Source of the DNA: Hyaloscypha bicolor E | Lineage: Eukaryota > Ascomycota > Leotiomycetes > Helotiales > Hyaloscyphaceae | DNA: 64,000 nucleotides | Direction: 5' to 3' | Assembly: GCF_002865645.1 (NCBI RefSeq) | Contig: NW_020194685.1 | Span: forward strand, 3,001,363 to 3,065,362 | In this document: piece by piece, positions 22,847 to 34,582 of the stretch | How the letters are laid out: each line of letters opens with the position of its first letter | Position numbering within the stretch: the stretch's first letter is position 1 | The notes under the pieces: model-generated | The model's database searches: none | Told to the model about the DNA's origin: nothing | The model's input: only the letters and a program-made list of their open reading frames with translations | Made by a program: the position numbers and the translations under genes

Positions 22847-23154
22847 GGGTGTTGGTGAGCTGCTGGCTGTGTCGTATCCAGAAGAAGAGATTCCTAGGCA
22901 AGGAAGGTGGGGGGTTACTTTCAGCTCCTCAGATTGTCAATAGTTCGGTGATAATCACTGATTGTGCAACCCATACACTGGCCGTGACGAAACTCTTGCA
23001 CTGGTATTTGTTTCAAGCCTCGTTCTCAATCAAGAGATGACGCAACCTTGACAAGACAAAAGCAAAGTCAAGAATTGAGGGATAACAGTCACGTGCGCAT
23101 ATAAGATAATAAGCTTTTTCATTTCGGGAATGCCACAGTAGCCCATTCACCATC
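22847..23154. other. Intergenic
   Basis: About 300 bp between two minus-strand genes; 3' flank of the phytase-type esterase gene. Nothing else seen. Confidence 0.4.
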
Positions 23155-24831
23155 CTACACTGGGAATGGCGCCGAGTGGATCGGGAGCTTGATCCTAAAA
23201 ACCAGAGCCTGGTTGTCAAGATTGAAGCCACTTGCATCCTTATACGGACTCTGTCCGAAATTCAAAAAGCCATCCTGGGTAATGAAATCGTTATCAGATA
23301 AACTGAAGACGAACCATTCGTCATCATCGCCATGCTTCCCGTCAACAGGCACCATTCCAATACTCTCCCACTTCTCATTCAATAGGAATTGATCCTGCAC
23401 ACCGCCGTTGTGGACGCCAAAGCGGTTAAGCTGTGCATTGATATTGAAATCGATGAAGGAGCAGTACTCGGCTGGAGTAATGCCAGTGTTGAGAACACCG
23501 TTTGCATCTGCGATGGCGCATGTAGAGCAATCATGCTGGCCTTTGATGTTGGTTGCGAGGTCGACGTTGAAGATGTCGATGTGGCGGTAGACGGAGGTTG
23601 GGCTGGCTTGTCCATGACCAGCACCGGAGTCTCGTGCGAGGATGAAAAAGGATCCATCTTGGATATGGAAGATCTCAGACTCGGCCGCAACTTTAGTATG
23701 TGCTGCGTTTTGGAATGGGAGGGGAACTACGTATTCACGGGCGAAGCGTGGTGAGGAGGAGACGGTGATGTCGTACTTCAAAAGACGGATATAGCGACGA
23801 CCTGTAGCCTTAAGTCCACCTTCTTGATTGTCTGCTGCTTGGAGAGCAACGAATAATGTCTTTCTATCTCCACTCAATGTCATTCCCTCGAAACCCTTAT
23901 TGTTATCGCGACCAGTGGGGTTGTCAGCTGGAATAACACCATTCCCGAACCCAGGAGGACCAGGGAAGAGGTACGGCGAGTTAGCCGAGAACGACTCGGT
24001 TCCATTCCGCATAGGAATGACTGGGTATGTTAGCACAGAAGATATGTCAGGGGAGAAAACTTACTCGCATCTACGGGTCTGATAGCTGTGATCATCTTTC
24101 CATTTGGCTTGAATTGGTAAACGTATGGCCCATACTCATCGCTAATCCAGAAAGTTCCGTCGTTGCCAAGTGCAAGACCTTCACCATCGATGGTGATTGC
24201 TCGCTGAATAGTATTCCCGTTACCCCATCCATCACCAAGAAACGTAGCTCCAGGAAGGGGAGGGAATCCAGGATAGGAAATGTGGCCAGTGGGATCGGCA
24301 TCAAGTCCTGTACATGGAGTCTTCCCATCCGGCCCATAGAGAAGGGTGGTATCCATGTACGTGAAGACAAGATTAGGGCCGGAGGGAGCTGCGACGGTAG
24401 CGCTGGGCTTAGGTGTAAATGTAATCCCGAATTTGTGGATCCGGGGCTGGTAGTTTATGGTGCCCTGAGTATTCCTGTTTCCCGTTAGCGTGGTTCATTG
24501 GAATGGAAAGCTTGTACTGGCTTTGCATTGCGCACATGCAATGCAAAGCGATTCAGGATTTGGGGACCTGCCATCCTCTATCTGGGAGAGCGTATAGAAC
24601 ACCCTTGTAGCTTCCATCCTTGTTCTTCTCCCACATGGATCTGTCGAGAGCAATGGCAGATCCGAACCCTCCTAATGTATCTCCATATTTGTCTCTGCCA
24701 TTGTTTGGAACAAATCCATAACCAGCGAGTTCCTCATATGTGTAATTCTTTCCACCACACAGAGCCGTGGAGACCTGCGCAACAGCGAGGTTTACAGTAC
24801 TGGCGGCCAATGCAAGGGGGAAGAAACGCAT
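23155..24831 (-). CDS. Secreted protein with phytase-type esterase domain
   Basis: Three exons: 24831-24572, 24474-24065 and 24020-23155; 511 aa. A signal peptide (MRFFPLALAASTVNLAVAQ) begins at the ATG at 24831. The product matches the 'esterase-like activity of phytase' family: YGDTLGGFGSAIALD, ALPDRGWNTQGTINYQPRIH across the first splice, DGEGLALGNDGTFWISDEYG, FIPMRNG-like IIPMRNG across the second, and NKGFEGMTLSGDRKTLFVAL. These predicted beta-propeller proteins are secreted phosphatase/phosphodiesterase-like enzymes; the substrate here is unknown. The first intron (97 nt) fits only with a GC donor (TG|GCAGGT) and contains a perfect 11-bp hairpin. The second is 44 nt with GTAAGT. The gene appears intact. 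Confidence 0.9.
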
Positions 24832-26030
24832 GATTGAGATTGAGGACAAGATGATGAGCACTGGAAATGTGATCTTGAGGGAAGATAATGTCGAAATTTA
24901 AACATCTCTACAGCCATTTCTGTGATGGACTCATGACAGCTGGCGTAGAGAGAGGATGCGGGGAGACGGATTGCAATGTATCACGTGGGGAGCAACGTAC
25001 TTGCCTCAGCCAATTGATTGATTGCCGTGTTTAGGCCTGAACGAATTACAAATTCCACAATCTGATCGTGATTAGTTTTCTCAGACGCCTTTCAACCAAA
25101 CAAATTGAGCGGGCTTGTGTGCCGTGATCTCGACGCTGATTCTTGATAGATTGGGATGCCAAGACCTTGCGGCTGCATTAAAAAAGCCACAATATTGGAC
25201 GCCACAAGATACAAGTGGAAATACGAATGGTCGGGTAAAGACATATCTGAGACAAATATTCAGCTTGACGAGTCACGCGCGGCAACCATTGTAAATGTCA
25301 CCAAAACCCCTCAGATCTCGCTGCGTGCATCATGCACGGTGCATGAGGCGCGTCGGAGGTTGTAAACTTGGGCTGAGCACGTGATCTCTAAGCGAAACAT
25401 TAAGGGGCTCAGGGATAGAGCTTGCAACAACACTTCATCAGCTCTCCGTCAAGCTTTCATATGAGCCTGATGAACCAGATCGCCAAGACCATGTTATATT
25501 TATCCTGGTTCGTCTGCATGCTATTCCAGGCTGGAAGGTCCGAACATCAACAGGTATGCAAGGGTTGCCGGCCCTAATTCCGCAAGGAGTCATCGGTTTG
25601 AATTTCAGGATCGCGCATTTCTTAACTCAAAGTATTCAACAAATTTTCTCTGGTAAATATGACGGGATTCAATGTTGCTTCACCAGCTCAAGGCCACGTC
25701 CTCTAGCCCATCATCTCAGAACTCGACACGGATGTTTGCGCTGGTAAAAACCGAAATCATCAATCTCGCTCTCACATACCGGTCAATCTCCAGATTTGTG
25801 AAGCCCGCCATCACCCGACATACCTGGTTGGTTATTCCATTACACAGGGTCGAACTCTTCACCAGATCCTTGGGTGAGAACCCAGCGTACGGCCATGGAA
25901 TGGTGATGCTTTCGAAGAGTGTGCCAATCAACATCTGGTTGGGCCAAGCCAAGATTCTCATGCACTGAATAGGGGTTCCGAGGGCTCGCTTAGGTCAGAA
26001 GCGCCCCCAGTTGCGTCACGTGACGCGTTT
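24832..26030. other. Intergenic with duplicated promoter-like segment and a short ORF
   Basis: The left part is the promoter of the phytase-type gene. 25379-25455 resembles the region upstream of family member A. A minus-strand ATG-led frame at 25716-25961 (81 aa, containing PWPYAGFSPKDLVKS and NLEIDRYVRARL) could be a broken gene fragment; I do not recognise it. Confidence 0.35.
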
Positions 26031-27400
26031 TCATCCAGCGCCCCCTTCAGCATCGGAGTGATTTTCTCCATCGTTTTCTAATGGATTATCAAGCTGTTGA
26101 TTTCCAGTATTGACAATAATGGCATCTCCGTGATCTGTATCGGGGTCGTCCGAAGTATCGGCGGAATCATCGTCAGAATTTGCAGCAGTTCCGACCAGTC
26201 TTCTGTATAGCTGGGACGCTGGGTTCAGGAGTGAAACTCCCTTGACGTGTTCTTTGATAGTGCAATGGTTGGAAATGACGAATATCCGCTTGCGCGGGTT
26301 CCAAATTCGGTATCCAGAACTAACATAGCCAGTAAAAATGCCCCTAAAGGCTTTGGCCATGTGTTTATGCCATGAAGCTATTTCCTTGGGTATATGAACG
26401 ATGCCAAGGAAACGAATATACGTAAATTAGATATATCCGGTTTAGCCCTATAGAACGCTTCGCATAAAGTCATACCAATCTTGGATAGGTGGCACCGATT
26501 ATAGGCGTAAATCCTATATATAGTAGCTTCCTCCCAAAACTCATACAACAAACCCAATTATTCTAGCTTCGTATGCTCTAATTCGATAATTATACGCATA
26601 CTGCGTTCAGAAACACTATTCTGTTCAGGCGTATAGGTGGTGGTTGGTTCCAAGTAAATGCCCTTTAATTTGCACTAGTTCTTAACTTGACCCGATACAA
26701 ATTCTGGAGTATTATTAAGACATAGGCGTTTGATCTTATTCCTAGTTTGGATCTCAGAGAAGGTTACCTGATCTTGGAGGTTCGTAAAATAGCTCTTTTT
26801 GTCCGAATTATAGGCTACCATATAATATTTGGACCCCTTGCAAGTAATAAATAGCATATAAGTATTTCCGCTAAGGGAAGCTACCCTTAATGGCCCCCAC
26901 ATATCAATTACAATATACTCCCCTAAAAGCAGTTTTTCAAGGTATAAATCGGTTATACTAGCCCTAGTAATCTTGCCTATATTACAGGAATTACAATCGA
27001 ACGGGGTTTAATTTTTGAATTAGAGTCCATTAATATGGTTTACCGATTCCAAGATATATTTCGCATTTAGGTGACCATATCTCTGGTGCCAGGTTTTCAG
27101 GGAGGCTAGTATATCCGATTTTGGCGATTTTAGGGCACGCCCTGAACCAAATTGGTCAAGCTAATATAACCCTGTAGAGGAGTTATATGTACCAGTTGCT
27201 ATAGTCGTTCCATCATCAATAATATAAGCTTTCCCAATGGAAAATTGACGCTTCCTCCAGCTTGAGTAATTTTGGGAATCGATAATAACGACGTATTTCG
27301 GAATTGGGGGCTATATAGTACGTTATTCAGCTGTACTTTTAGCTCAGGGGTAGTCGACAAAATAATGGCTCCCTTTCTCATACCGTCGGCAAGCATCCTG
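26031..27400 (-). mobile_element. Decayed Ty1/Copia retrotransposon fragment
   Basis: Read on the minus strand the order is Copia-like: the protease-proximal segment (VQLNNVLYSPQFRNTSLLSI) at 27396-27199; GAG-pre-integrase (KTWHQRYGHLNAKYIL) around 27100; a C-x2-C then integrase core (MWGPLRVASLSGNTYMLFIT) at 26902-26675; and the SH3-like segment (GIFTGYVSSGYRIWNPRKR) at 26360-26030. Frames are interrupted by stops and the sequence is AT-rich. Reverse transcriptase and RNase H are absent and no flanking LTRs were found, so it is a truncated relic. Confidence 0.8.
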
Positions 27401-27769
27401 AACCATAAGAATATCGGAGCTGTAGCTGTCGAACTGGTACACTAGCCTGGCTAGCCTACCATTCCTTCCAGCACCAGGTTTAACCACTAATTTAGTCTTC
27501 TCCACTCTCATATATAATGCATTACTTACGGAGCTTATTAAATGCTCACTAATATATATTCAATTGCTTTATTAGCTAATTTATAATATATAGGAGAACA
27601 CGTGCTTGGAACACTGATGTCGCTAAAGGCTAATGGGGATAAGAATAAGGTTTTGCAGTCCATTCTCTCCCTTTTTACACTTTACTCTGCCTGAATTTCA
27701 GTCATTTAGGCCTTGTCAGCCATCAATATTATCGTCTTTGCACCTCCATATTGCTCGCATTTCACTAAA
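27401..27769. other. Repeat-flank spacer
   Basis: AT-rich spacer between the Copia relic and the transporter relic; nothing recognised. Confidence 0.35.
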
Positions 27770-28540
27770 AGTTCCCACAGAGAATTACCTCCAGCTTTCT
27801 CTTGATGACCCTCTTCGCCCAGGAGTTCTTGGCCTAGGGCAGACAAGAGCAGTGTTGATCATATATTTCTGGTTCGTATACAGCTACAGCACATATCTGG
27901 CAGGGGGCCTGTTGGCGGACTGTTGGCTCGGCCGTCGCAAAACGATCCAGGTCGGATTCCTGTAGGTTCACCAGCGGTCTGGCTCAGCCTGTAGATAGAG
28001 AATAATGGTTCAGAAACTTCAGAATATACGTGTAAGGACTCAGTATCGTCGCTGCTACAGCTTTGGCGCAGTGAAGTTACGGCACCTGCGGCCTCCCTGG
28101 CTTCATAATTGGCATGCTTCTCGTCGGCGTTAGCACAGGAACTGTGAAACCCAATATAACAGTATTCTTGAGTAGGCATTGGGAGCTGGATGATTTGATC
28201 TTCACAGGTGCTGATTATCAACAGTTGACTAATCCCCTGAAGAGGAACCCAAAGTCGTGGATTTGAAGAATTGGAAGTCAGCGATAGTGAGCCGCGAACT
28301 CATAATTCTGTTTATATATAACGTAAATTACTGGCATGTTTTCTCTCGAGCTTGCCGCGCCGGGGACTTGCTGATAGATGATCAAACAGGATGATCAATA
28401 TCGGAGGTTTGTACGGCATTATAACAACTAACGTAGAGAGGTACGCCTATGCCGACTTTGGGTTTGCCTTTCTTATCTGCCTTTGCTTGATTACCGCATC
28501 TGCAGCAATCTTCCAAGCCAGATACACGGAATTCGGTGAG
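27770..28540 (+). pseudogene. Ruined POT/PTR2-type peptide transporter
   Basis: Three separate pieces of a proton-dependent oligopeptide transporter appear in order on the plus strand. 27770-27960: PTENYLQLSLDDPLRPGVLG, then a membrane helix and LLADCWLGRRKTI. About 28105-28190: FIIGMLLVGVSTGTVKPNIT. About 28390-28530: MINIGGLYGIITTNVERYAY followed by FAFLICLCLITASAAIF. These correspond to successive helices of the N-terminal half (the A-D-x-x-L-G-x-x-K-T-I and G-T-G-x-x-K-P-N motifs). The pieces lie in different frames with stops between them, and the second half of the ~600-residue protein is missing. It is a truncated relic beside a retrotransposon fragment. Confidence 0.7.
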
Positions 28541-29270
28541 CGATCCGTTGCCCTCTAACAAATATGATGCGTCCGCTGTTAATCAATTCTTAGAAACGGC
28601 AACACCGTCTGGAAACATTGTTCAGTGCATTGCGTCGCCGCCGAAACCCGGCCCATCCCAGGCCAGATCAGACAGAAGTTGCAATTCAATCGTCTGCTCG
28701 AGAGGACGGCTCTGCAACTCCAAGTAAAGACGAGGCCATAATAGCTGATGCAAAGTCCGCCCTCCGAGCTTGTTTAGTCTTGTAAGATATTCCTCACATA
28801 AAATCAGCACATGAGGACCGCAAATAATTCTGGGGTCATTACATAATTGAAAACTGCGATCGGGGTCCCAGTATACATTGAGCAAGGGGGGAAATTTCTG
28901 TAGAATAAGAGTCAAAAGATTGTAGGGAATTTTAAATGCATTTGAAAAGATAATAGAAACGGCCAGTTGATATTCTGTTACTTGAGTAATCACTCGGTTC
29001 CTTTATGTGTTTTGTATCTTGCTTAATGTGCCTTTATCCGCCAGTCTCCAGACTTCACCTTACTTGCGGGCCACGTTCTGTTTCTACTGCCTTGTGAAAT
29101 TTGGAGTTGCAGTCGTTCCTTGGAATTCTGAATTGCGCAAGGACTAGCCGTCACAAGATCCTATCGATTTCACAGGTCTGTATCTGACGTAGCTTCGTTC
29201 CACCATTGTTCACATACATGTTATCCACTAGACTTGGGTGCTAAGTGTTAATATTACTTATTCTCCGCAA
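28541..29270. other. Intergenic, nothing recognised
   Basis: No supported coding region. 3' flank of the alpha/beta hydrolase at right. Confidence 0.4.
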
Positions 29271-30221
29271 CTAAGGAGATGCTGGGAGGTTATCTAGGAC
29301 CCATTTCACACCATCAACAATAATTTCCGGCTGAGTCATTTGGACAAAGTGTCCACTCTCGGTGGCGAAAACAAGCTCGCTCTTGGTAGAAAGTTTCAAG
29401 AATTCCTTCATGAGATCCTCATTCTTCGCATCGACCGTCTTGATCAACTCTCTCACATGGCTCCTCTGCTCCTCGGTCCCGTTCCCTTTAGCAACGCCCA
29501 CCTTGTACAATCCACTCCAATCTCTGCTTCGTGTGCCCCCAATCACATAAACCGGTTTGTCTCCAACCAGTGGCTGCTTCTTATCCAGCTCCTTCTTCCG
29601 CAGCGTCTCGAAACTTGGCATGTAGTTCTCGTCCTCCTTGCGCTCAATCAGCTTGAACTTCTCAGTTGTTTCCGCCGCCCTGAACGCGTCCCACTCCTCC
29701 TGCGTCAACTTGTGCTCCGCCTCCACCCCCCAGGCAGAGTATGGCTCAACACCCGCAGCAACAGTCCAGAGAATTGGATCGTTCACGTCCATCACCAGTG
29801 GCGCTGTCTCATGGTTGACGTCCACAAACACCAAACCGGCGATTTGGTCAGTTCCCTTTAGGGCGATGTACTCGTGCGTAAGCACGCCGGCCCAGGAGTG
29901 CCCCACAAGGATCAGAGGGTTTGGGATGGGCGCCTTTTCGATCAGAAGAGAGAGCTCCAGAGCAACGTTCTCGGCCGAGGGAGCGAGAGGCGAGCACTCC
30001 GAGTTGTGATAGCCGGAACGGTCGTAGGTGTAGCTTCGCAGCGAGGGACCCAGCAGCCGCACCACGGCTTGCCAATTGAGGGCATCGCTTGCCACACCCT
30101 AGATAAATAGTACGACGGGATCTTTGGGGCTGCTGGGCTCTGCGCCATGAGTGTAGAGAGCCAGAGAGTGAGTGTCGATGTTGACGAGGCGGCCGTTCGA
30201 AGGGAGGGTTGAGGAAGCCAT
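29271..30221 (-). pseudogene. Alpha/beta hydrolase with an in-frame TAG
   Basis: From ATG 30221 (MASSTLPSNGRLVNIDTHSL) to 29271 the frame is continuous for 316 residues except for a TAG at 30099-30101, inside the strand that precedes the oxyanion region (PVVLFI-stop-GVASDALNW). The remainder is intact: nucleophile elbow LILVGHSWAGVLTHEY (Ser in GHSWG-like context) and a C-terminal ESGHFVQMTQPEII with the likely catalytic His. No intron of usable size removes the stop. CAG to TAG would be a C-to-T change at a CpA step, as in repeat-induced mutation; that ancestral codon is a guess. If translation could start internally, the product would lack the first strands. Substrate unknown. Confidence 0.7.
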
Positions 30222-30710
30222 TGTGGGGTGGTTTTATGAGTTCTTAAGGTTTGTATATTTCTGATGAGTGGTATTCAAGGCCGTTCACCAGCCGAACCAG
30301 TTGCAATATATCGCGGTATGAAGTGGCAGAGTGATAGAGGGGTAAAGTGATGGAGGGGCAGAGAGTCTTTGAGAGGGAGGAACGCAAGAGGATCGCCAGT
30401 TGGCGCTTCAGCTGGGTAATTTACCTCCAAACCCCTGAGACCTCATTGACCACAAGGCAGATTTCGGCCCCATCAATGTAATCCCTGCAACCGAGCTACA
30501 TATCCAACCAGAAGTGGCATCCAACACGAAACCAACATTTCGGGAAAATGTATGAAAGTTTCGGCAGGTTGAATACTTATCTATGTACCTCTCAGAATCC
30601 ACTTTCAGACCCGTACGTTCGGCACCACACACACTCGATATTTTCAAAGGCTCTGATCCCATATATGTCCAAGGTGGCTCGTAAACACCAATAGCTCGTA
30701 AGCCCACCAC
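30222..30710. other. Intergenic
   Basis: Promoter side of the alpha/beta hydrolase. Short frames only; nothing recognised. Confidence 0.4.
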
Positions 30711-31105
30711 TCACAACGCATGACTCTTCCTCGCATCATCTTCCGTTAACCCACCATGTGCCTGTGATATCGATTGTGGCGATCTCTGGGGCGACGGCTG
30801 ACCCGGTAAAGCCTGCCCTCTCCCATTCCCCGGATGGCTCAAAATCGGCGCTTGAGGCGCCGCCCATCCTGTCCCTCCGACAGGATTTATGCCGAAACTA
30901 TTGATATCTTTCTTATCACTCGGATACGGATATTCTTGCCCTCCTGTAGTAGCACCCATCTCGATCCTCTCTCCGGTAGGAGCCTCCGGCTCGATTTTCT
31001 TATCTCGAGGCCACTGCCCACCTTGCTTGATACTGGGTCCATCCGTAGCGGATACGGGAGATGTATAGGTGCTTGAGTAAAGGCTGAAATAGGCTTTTCC
31101 GAACC
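30711..31105 (-). pseudogene. ORF remnant with Gly/Pro/Gln-rich tail
   Basis: A minus-strand frame open from about 31105 to 30711 lacks an ATG at its 5' end (first Met at 30959). It has the look of a cytoplasmic tail: KAYFSLYSSTYTSPVSA, a basic/acidic patch, then GQALPGQPSPQRSPQSIS. A preceding RWFRKEVG is in a different frame. It may be the 3' exon of a lost membrane-protein gene; the family is not identified. Confidence 0.25.
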
Positions 31106-31301
31106 CACCTCCTTACGAAACCACCGCTGGAAATTTCAAAAGACCTCCGAAATGATTTGGTCCACTTATAATTGAGAAGACAACGCTGGATTTTCTTTAG
31201 CTAAACTGAACTTGTCTCTTTGAGGGAGCGGCACATCCTTTGACTGACGTCTTCGTGCTCATGCGCTGCTCGTTATCGAAACCTGAAGTACGAACTAAGA
31301 T

Positions 31302-32078
31302 TTACAATTTGCTAGGAACAATAATCGAAACAGGCATATATGGCACACCCAAATGCTCAAAAATCTGATCCCACCTATCATTTCCAAACCAGGCTTTCCT
31401 CTTCTCATCACTATTCACACCCACAATCCACGGCGCACCAAAGGCCCCAGCGCTCGCCGTCTGATCAATAACCCTCTTCTTATTCTCTGGCGTCACTGCG
31501 CTCTTCAGAATCTCTTCCAGCTCCGCTTGGCTAAAAATTCCGTCAAGAGCTTTGATGATTCCTTCCGGGGTAGAGACATTTATCCCTTTGCTCCAGTATC
31601 CAGACACCAGAGACTGGAATGCAGCTTCAAACTTATCATCGGGGTAGTGATCCTTGATCCAGGTCGCTACACGCACTGGCTGTTTTCAACATCTGTCAAT
31701 CACACTTCCACTCCCCAAACCAGTCCCGATGCACTTACGAACAACGAAAGAATAGGAAAATCTTTCGGTGGCACGATCTTAAGTCCTAACAGACGTCCCG
31801 TGGTTTCACTATCCTGCTTCGAGAACTCCTCTTTCCATTTCGGTGTCGGTGTCCACGGATTTCCAACGCTTTCACGTGCGCCACCCAGGAAGAAGGGGAT
31901 AATGTCTACAGAAACGCCATGGGCGTTGAGCAGCGGTCGATATTTAATGGTGTTGGTGAACCCAAACCAGGAGTACGGAGATACTGAAGCTGTTAATTGT
32001 GGAACGGGAATGGGCGAAGTGAGGGGACGAACCGCAGTCCACGTAGACGTTGAGCTTTCCGCCCTTTGGTCGGACCAT
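31302..32078 (-). CDS. Kappa-class glutathione S-transferase / DsbA-like isomerase, PTS1
   Basis: Three exons: 32078-32033, 31989-31739 and 31679-31302; introns of 43 nt (GTTCGT...AACAG) and 59 nt (GTAAGT...AACAG); 224 aa, normal for GST-kappa/HCCA isomerase. The N-terminus reads LNVYVDCASVSPYSWF, the family's thioredoxin-fold start with S-P-Y-S in place of a CxxC. Later come NTIKYRPLLN, the Trp-rich KWKEEF region and FGAPWIVG (the cis-Pro loop). The protein ends PSKL, a canonical type 1 peroxisomal signal, so a peroxisomal matrix location is likely. It is divergent from the acyl-CoA ligase gene (676 bp between starts), which suggests joint regulation. Substrate unknown. Confidence 0.9.
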
Positions 32079-32754
32079 AGCTGCAAGATTTGCGAGGATC
32101 AGTAATGATATTTTGGCTTACTTTTGCTTCCTTAACATATCTATCAATAAAGAGATGGTGTACATGAGAAAATGAAATGAACAGTGTCGTGGAACCTAAT
32201 GCTGATGCTGGCTGACTTGCCGAGGTGCCGGCTCTCTGAATAGTAATCACTTACTTACGTCCGGAACATTTCCCCACAACCCCCAGATTTTGAGTTTCGG
32301 CTTCAAGAAATGATTTGGGCGTGCACAGTAAGCACGAAAAGCAAATATTATTAGGATTGAATTTCGCATTGATGCTGTTCTCGGGGTGATTTCGAGAATT
32401 GAAAGGCCCGAATGGTTTTATTTAACGGAGCCAACCATTGGGCCCACCAAGCCGGGATGTAGCACTTGAGACAACTGATAGAACTAAGAGATGCCTAAAA
32501 GTGTTCAGTAATCTGGAGAAGTGGTTATGCTTACTTCGGGATGAGGATAACCACCAGGACCGAATTAGCTTCGAGCTACCCCAGACCTGGCTTATTCGAC
32601 CTTTCTCCCAATTTGGTGAAGCTTAATAGATGATTACTTACATAACTCAGCCCACCATGCCCTGCTATCCTTTGATCCTAAAACTTCTTATAGATTCATT
32701 TGACCACAGACCTAGGGAGTCGATGCTCCTTCCTCCGTCCAGCGTTTTGCAAAT
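32079..32754. promoter_or_regulatory. Divergent promoter, GST-kappa / acyl-CoA ligase
   Basis: 676 bp between the two start codons, with no supported coding region. The stretch upstream of 32755 is open in the ligase frame but lies before its splice-consistent start. Confidence 0.5.
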
Positions 32755-34582
32755 ATGCCTACCCACTCCCCTCATCCTCCGATTTCAATCCCGCCAGTTG
32801 ATATCTGGTCATTCCTATTCGAACAGACAGATCAAGAATATCCTGAAGACCATGGTGGGACTCTCTCTGTACACTTTGAGAGTTTCTGTAAATGTGCTGA
32901 CATCTCCTACAGTAATCTTCTCAGACCTCGCAACCCAAAAGCAACACACCTTGCACTCTCTCCGCACCACCTCGGCCTCTCTCGGGCCAGGGCTGCTCAC
33001 GCAATGGAACTGGCAAAAAGGGGACGTGATGGCGTTGTTTACACCGAACAGTGCAGATATCGCAACAATCACTTTCGGAACTCTTTGGGCTGGCGGCGTG
33101 GTCTGCCCGATGAACAATCTGTACACAGTTGGCGAATTAGCATCGTTGCTGAAATCCTCTGGTGCTAAAGGTTTGACAACGCATTTAAATTGTCTTGAGG
33201 TAGCGAGGGAGGCGGCTTTGATTGTTGGATTGCCCCTGAACCGGATAATTCTGATTGGGGAGTCGGACCCAAAGGGAAGAGTCAAGCATTTCTCGTATTT
33301 GATAACCGAGGAAGGAAGCATTGATGGTGAAAAGAAAGCTATGGTTAATCCAAAAGAAGACCTAGCGTTCTTGGTGTATAGTTCAGGGACAACGGGGCTT
33401 CCGAAGGGTGTCATGTTGAGCCACGAGAACATCGTTGCGAACATCTTGCAGAGCTGTACTCCAGATCGAGAGATGCTGGATTGGAAGAATGATTCGATGA
33501 TCTCTTTCTTGCCTATGTTTCATATTTATGGTGAGCCCAACCCGCTCCCTTTTGGGGGATCTTTCATGTTTTGGAAAAATGCGAACTCACTGGAACAAAA
33601 CCTAGGTCTCCACGCCATGATCTTCATCCCCCTCTACCGAGGACTTACAATGCATATCATGCAGCAATTCAATCTGAACCAACTATGTTCAACTATCCAA
33701 GCAAGCGCAATCACTGTCGCATACGTTGTACCACCAGTGGTTCTTCTTCTAGCCAAGAGCCCCGTCGTGGACAAATACGACCTCAGTTCTCTCCGAATGA
33801 TGCACTCTGCAGCCGCACCCCTCTCAGACGACTTAATCAATATGTTTTACAAAAGATTGAAGGTGCCAATCAAGCAATCATACGGCATGTCAGAAGCATC
33901 TCCTGCAATCAGTAGCCAGGTACATCCTCCCCTCTTTCCCACGATTAGAAGTTGCTAACAGGTGGCTCAGAGCTGGGCAGACTGGAACAACCCCACCGGC
34001 TCAGTCGGTAAACCTCTGCCTTCTATGAGCATCAAAGTCATGGATGGCACCTGCGAAGTCTCGAGAGGCAAGGAAGGCGAAATCTGGATGCGTGGGCCAA
34101 ACGTGTTTAAAGGCTACTACCAGAACCCTCAGGCTACCTCAGAGTCCATGAGTGAGGGCTGGTTCCGTAGTGGTGACATCGGGTATATCGACAAGGAGGG
34201 AAATGTGTTCCTGACGGATCGGTACAAGGAGTTGATCAAATATAATGGGTTTCAGGTTGCGCCGGCGCAGCTTGAGGGGTTGCTTTTGGGGCATCCGGCG
34301 GTGGCGGATGTGGCTGTTGTGGGGGTTTATAGCCGGGAGAGGGAGACGGAATTACCGAGGGCGTATGTGGTGGTTGCTAAGGGGCATTATGCTGGGAAGG
34401 AGCTGGAGAGGGAGGTCTGTGAGTGGTTGCATAAGAAGGTGGCTCCGCACAAGCGGTTGCGTGGGGGCATTAGATTCATTGATGCGATCCCGAAGAGTGC
34501 TGCAGGGAAGGTATTGAGACGAGTGCTAGCTGAGCAAGCTAAGAATGAGGAGGATGACAAGAGGATGAAGCCCAAGCTTTAA
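32755..34582 (+). CDS. Acyl-CoA ligase, 4-coumarate-CoA-ligase-like
   Basis: Four exons: 32755-32854, 32913-33530, 33606-33919 and 33962-34582 (introns of 58, 75 and 42 nt); 550 aa. The start MPTHSPHPPISIPPVDIWSF gives the expected N-terminus before VIFSDLATQKQHTL. ANL-superfamily motifs are complete: the phosphate loop YSSGTTGLPKGVM, FLPMFHIYG|LHAM across intron 2, the adenine-binding SYGMSEASP, GWFRSGDIGYIDKEGN with DRYKELIKYNG, and the C-terminal lysine in PKSAAGKVLRR. It would form acyl-AMP then acyl-CoA from an aromatic or fatty acid. The C-terminus is KPKL, only a weak PTS1-like end. Its last 44 bp overlap the 3' end of the opposite-strand bZIP gene. Confidence 0.92.

Noticed and set aside
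29340..29861. 173-codon plus-strand frame
   Set aside because: Antisense of the alpha/beta hydrolase; no domain.
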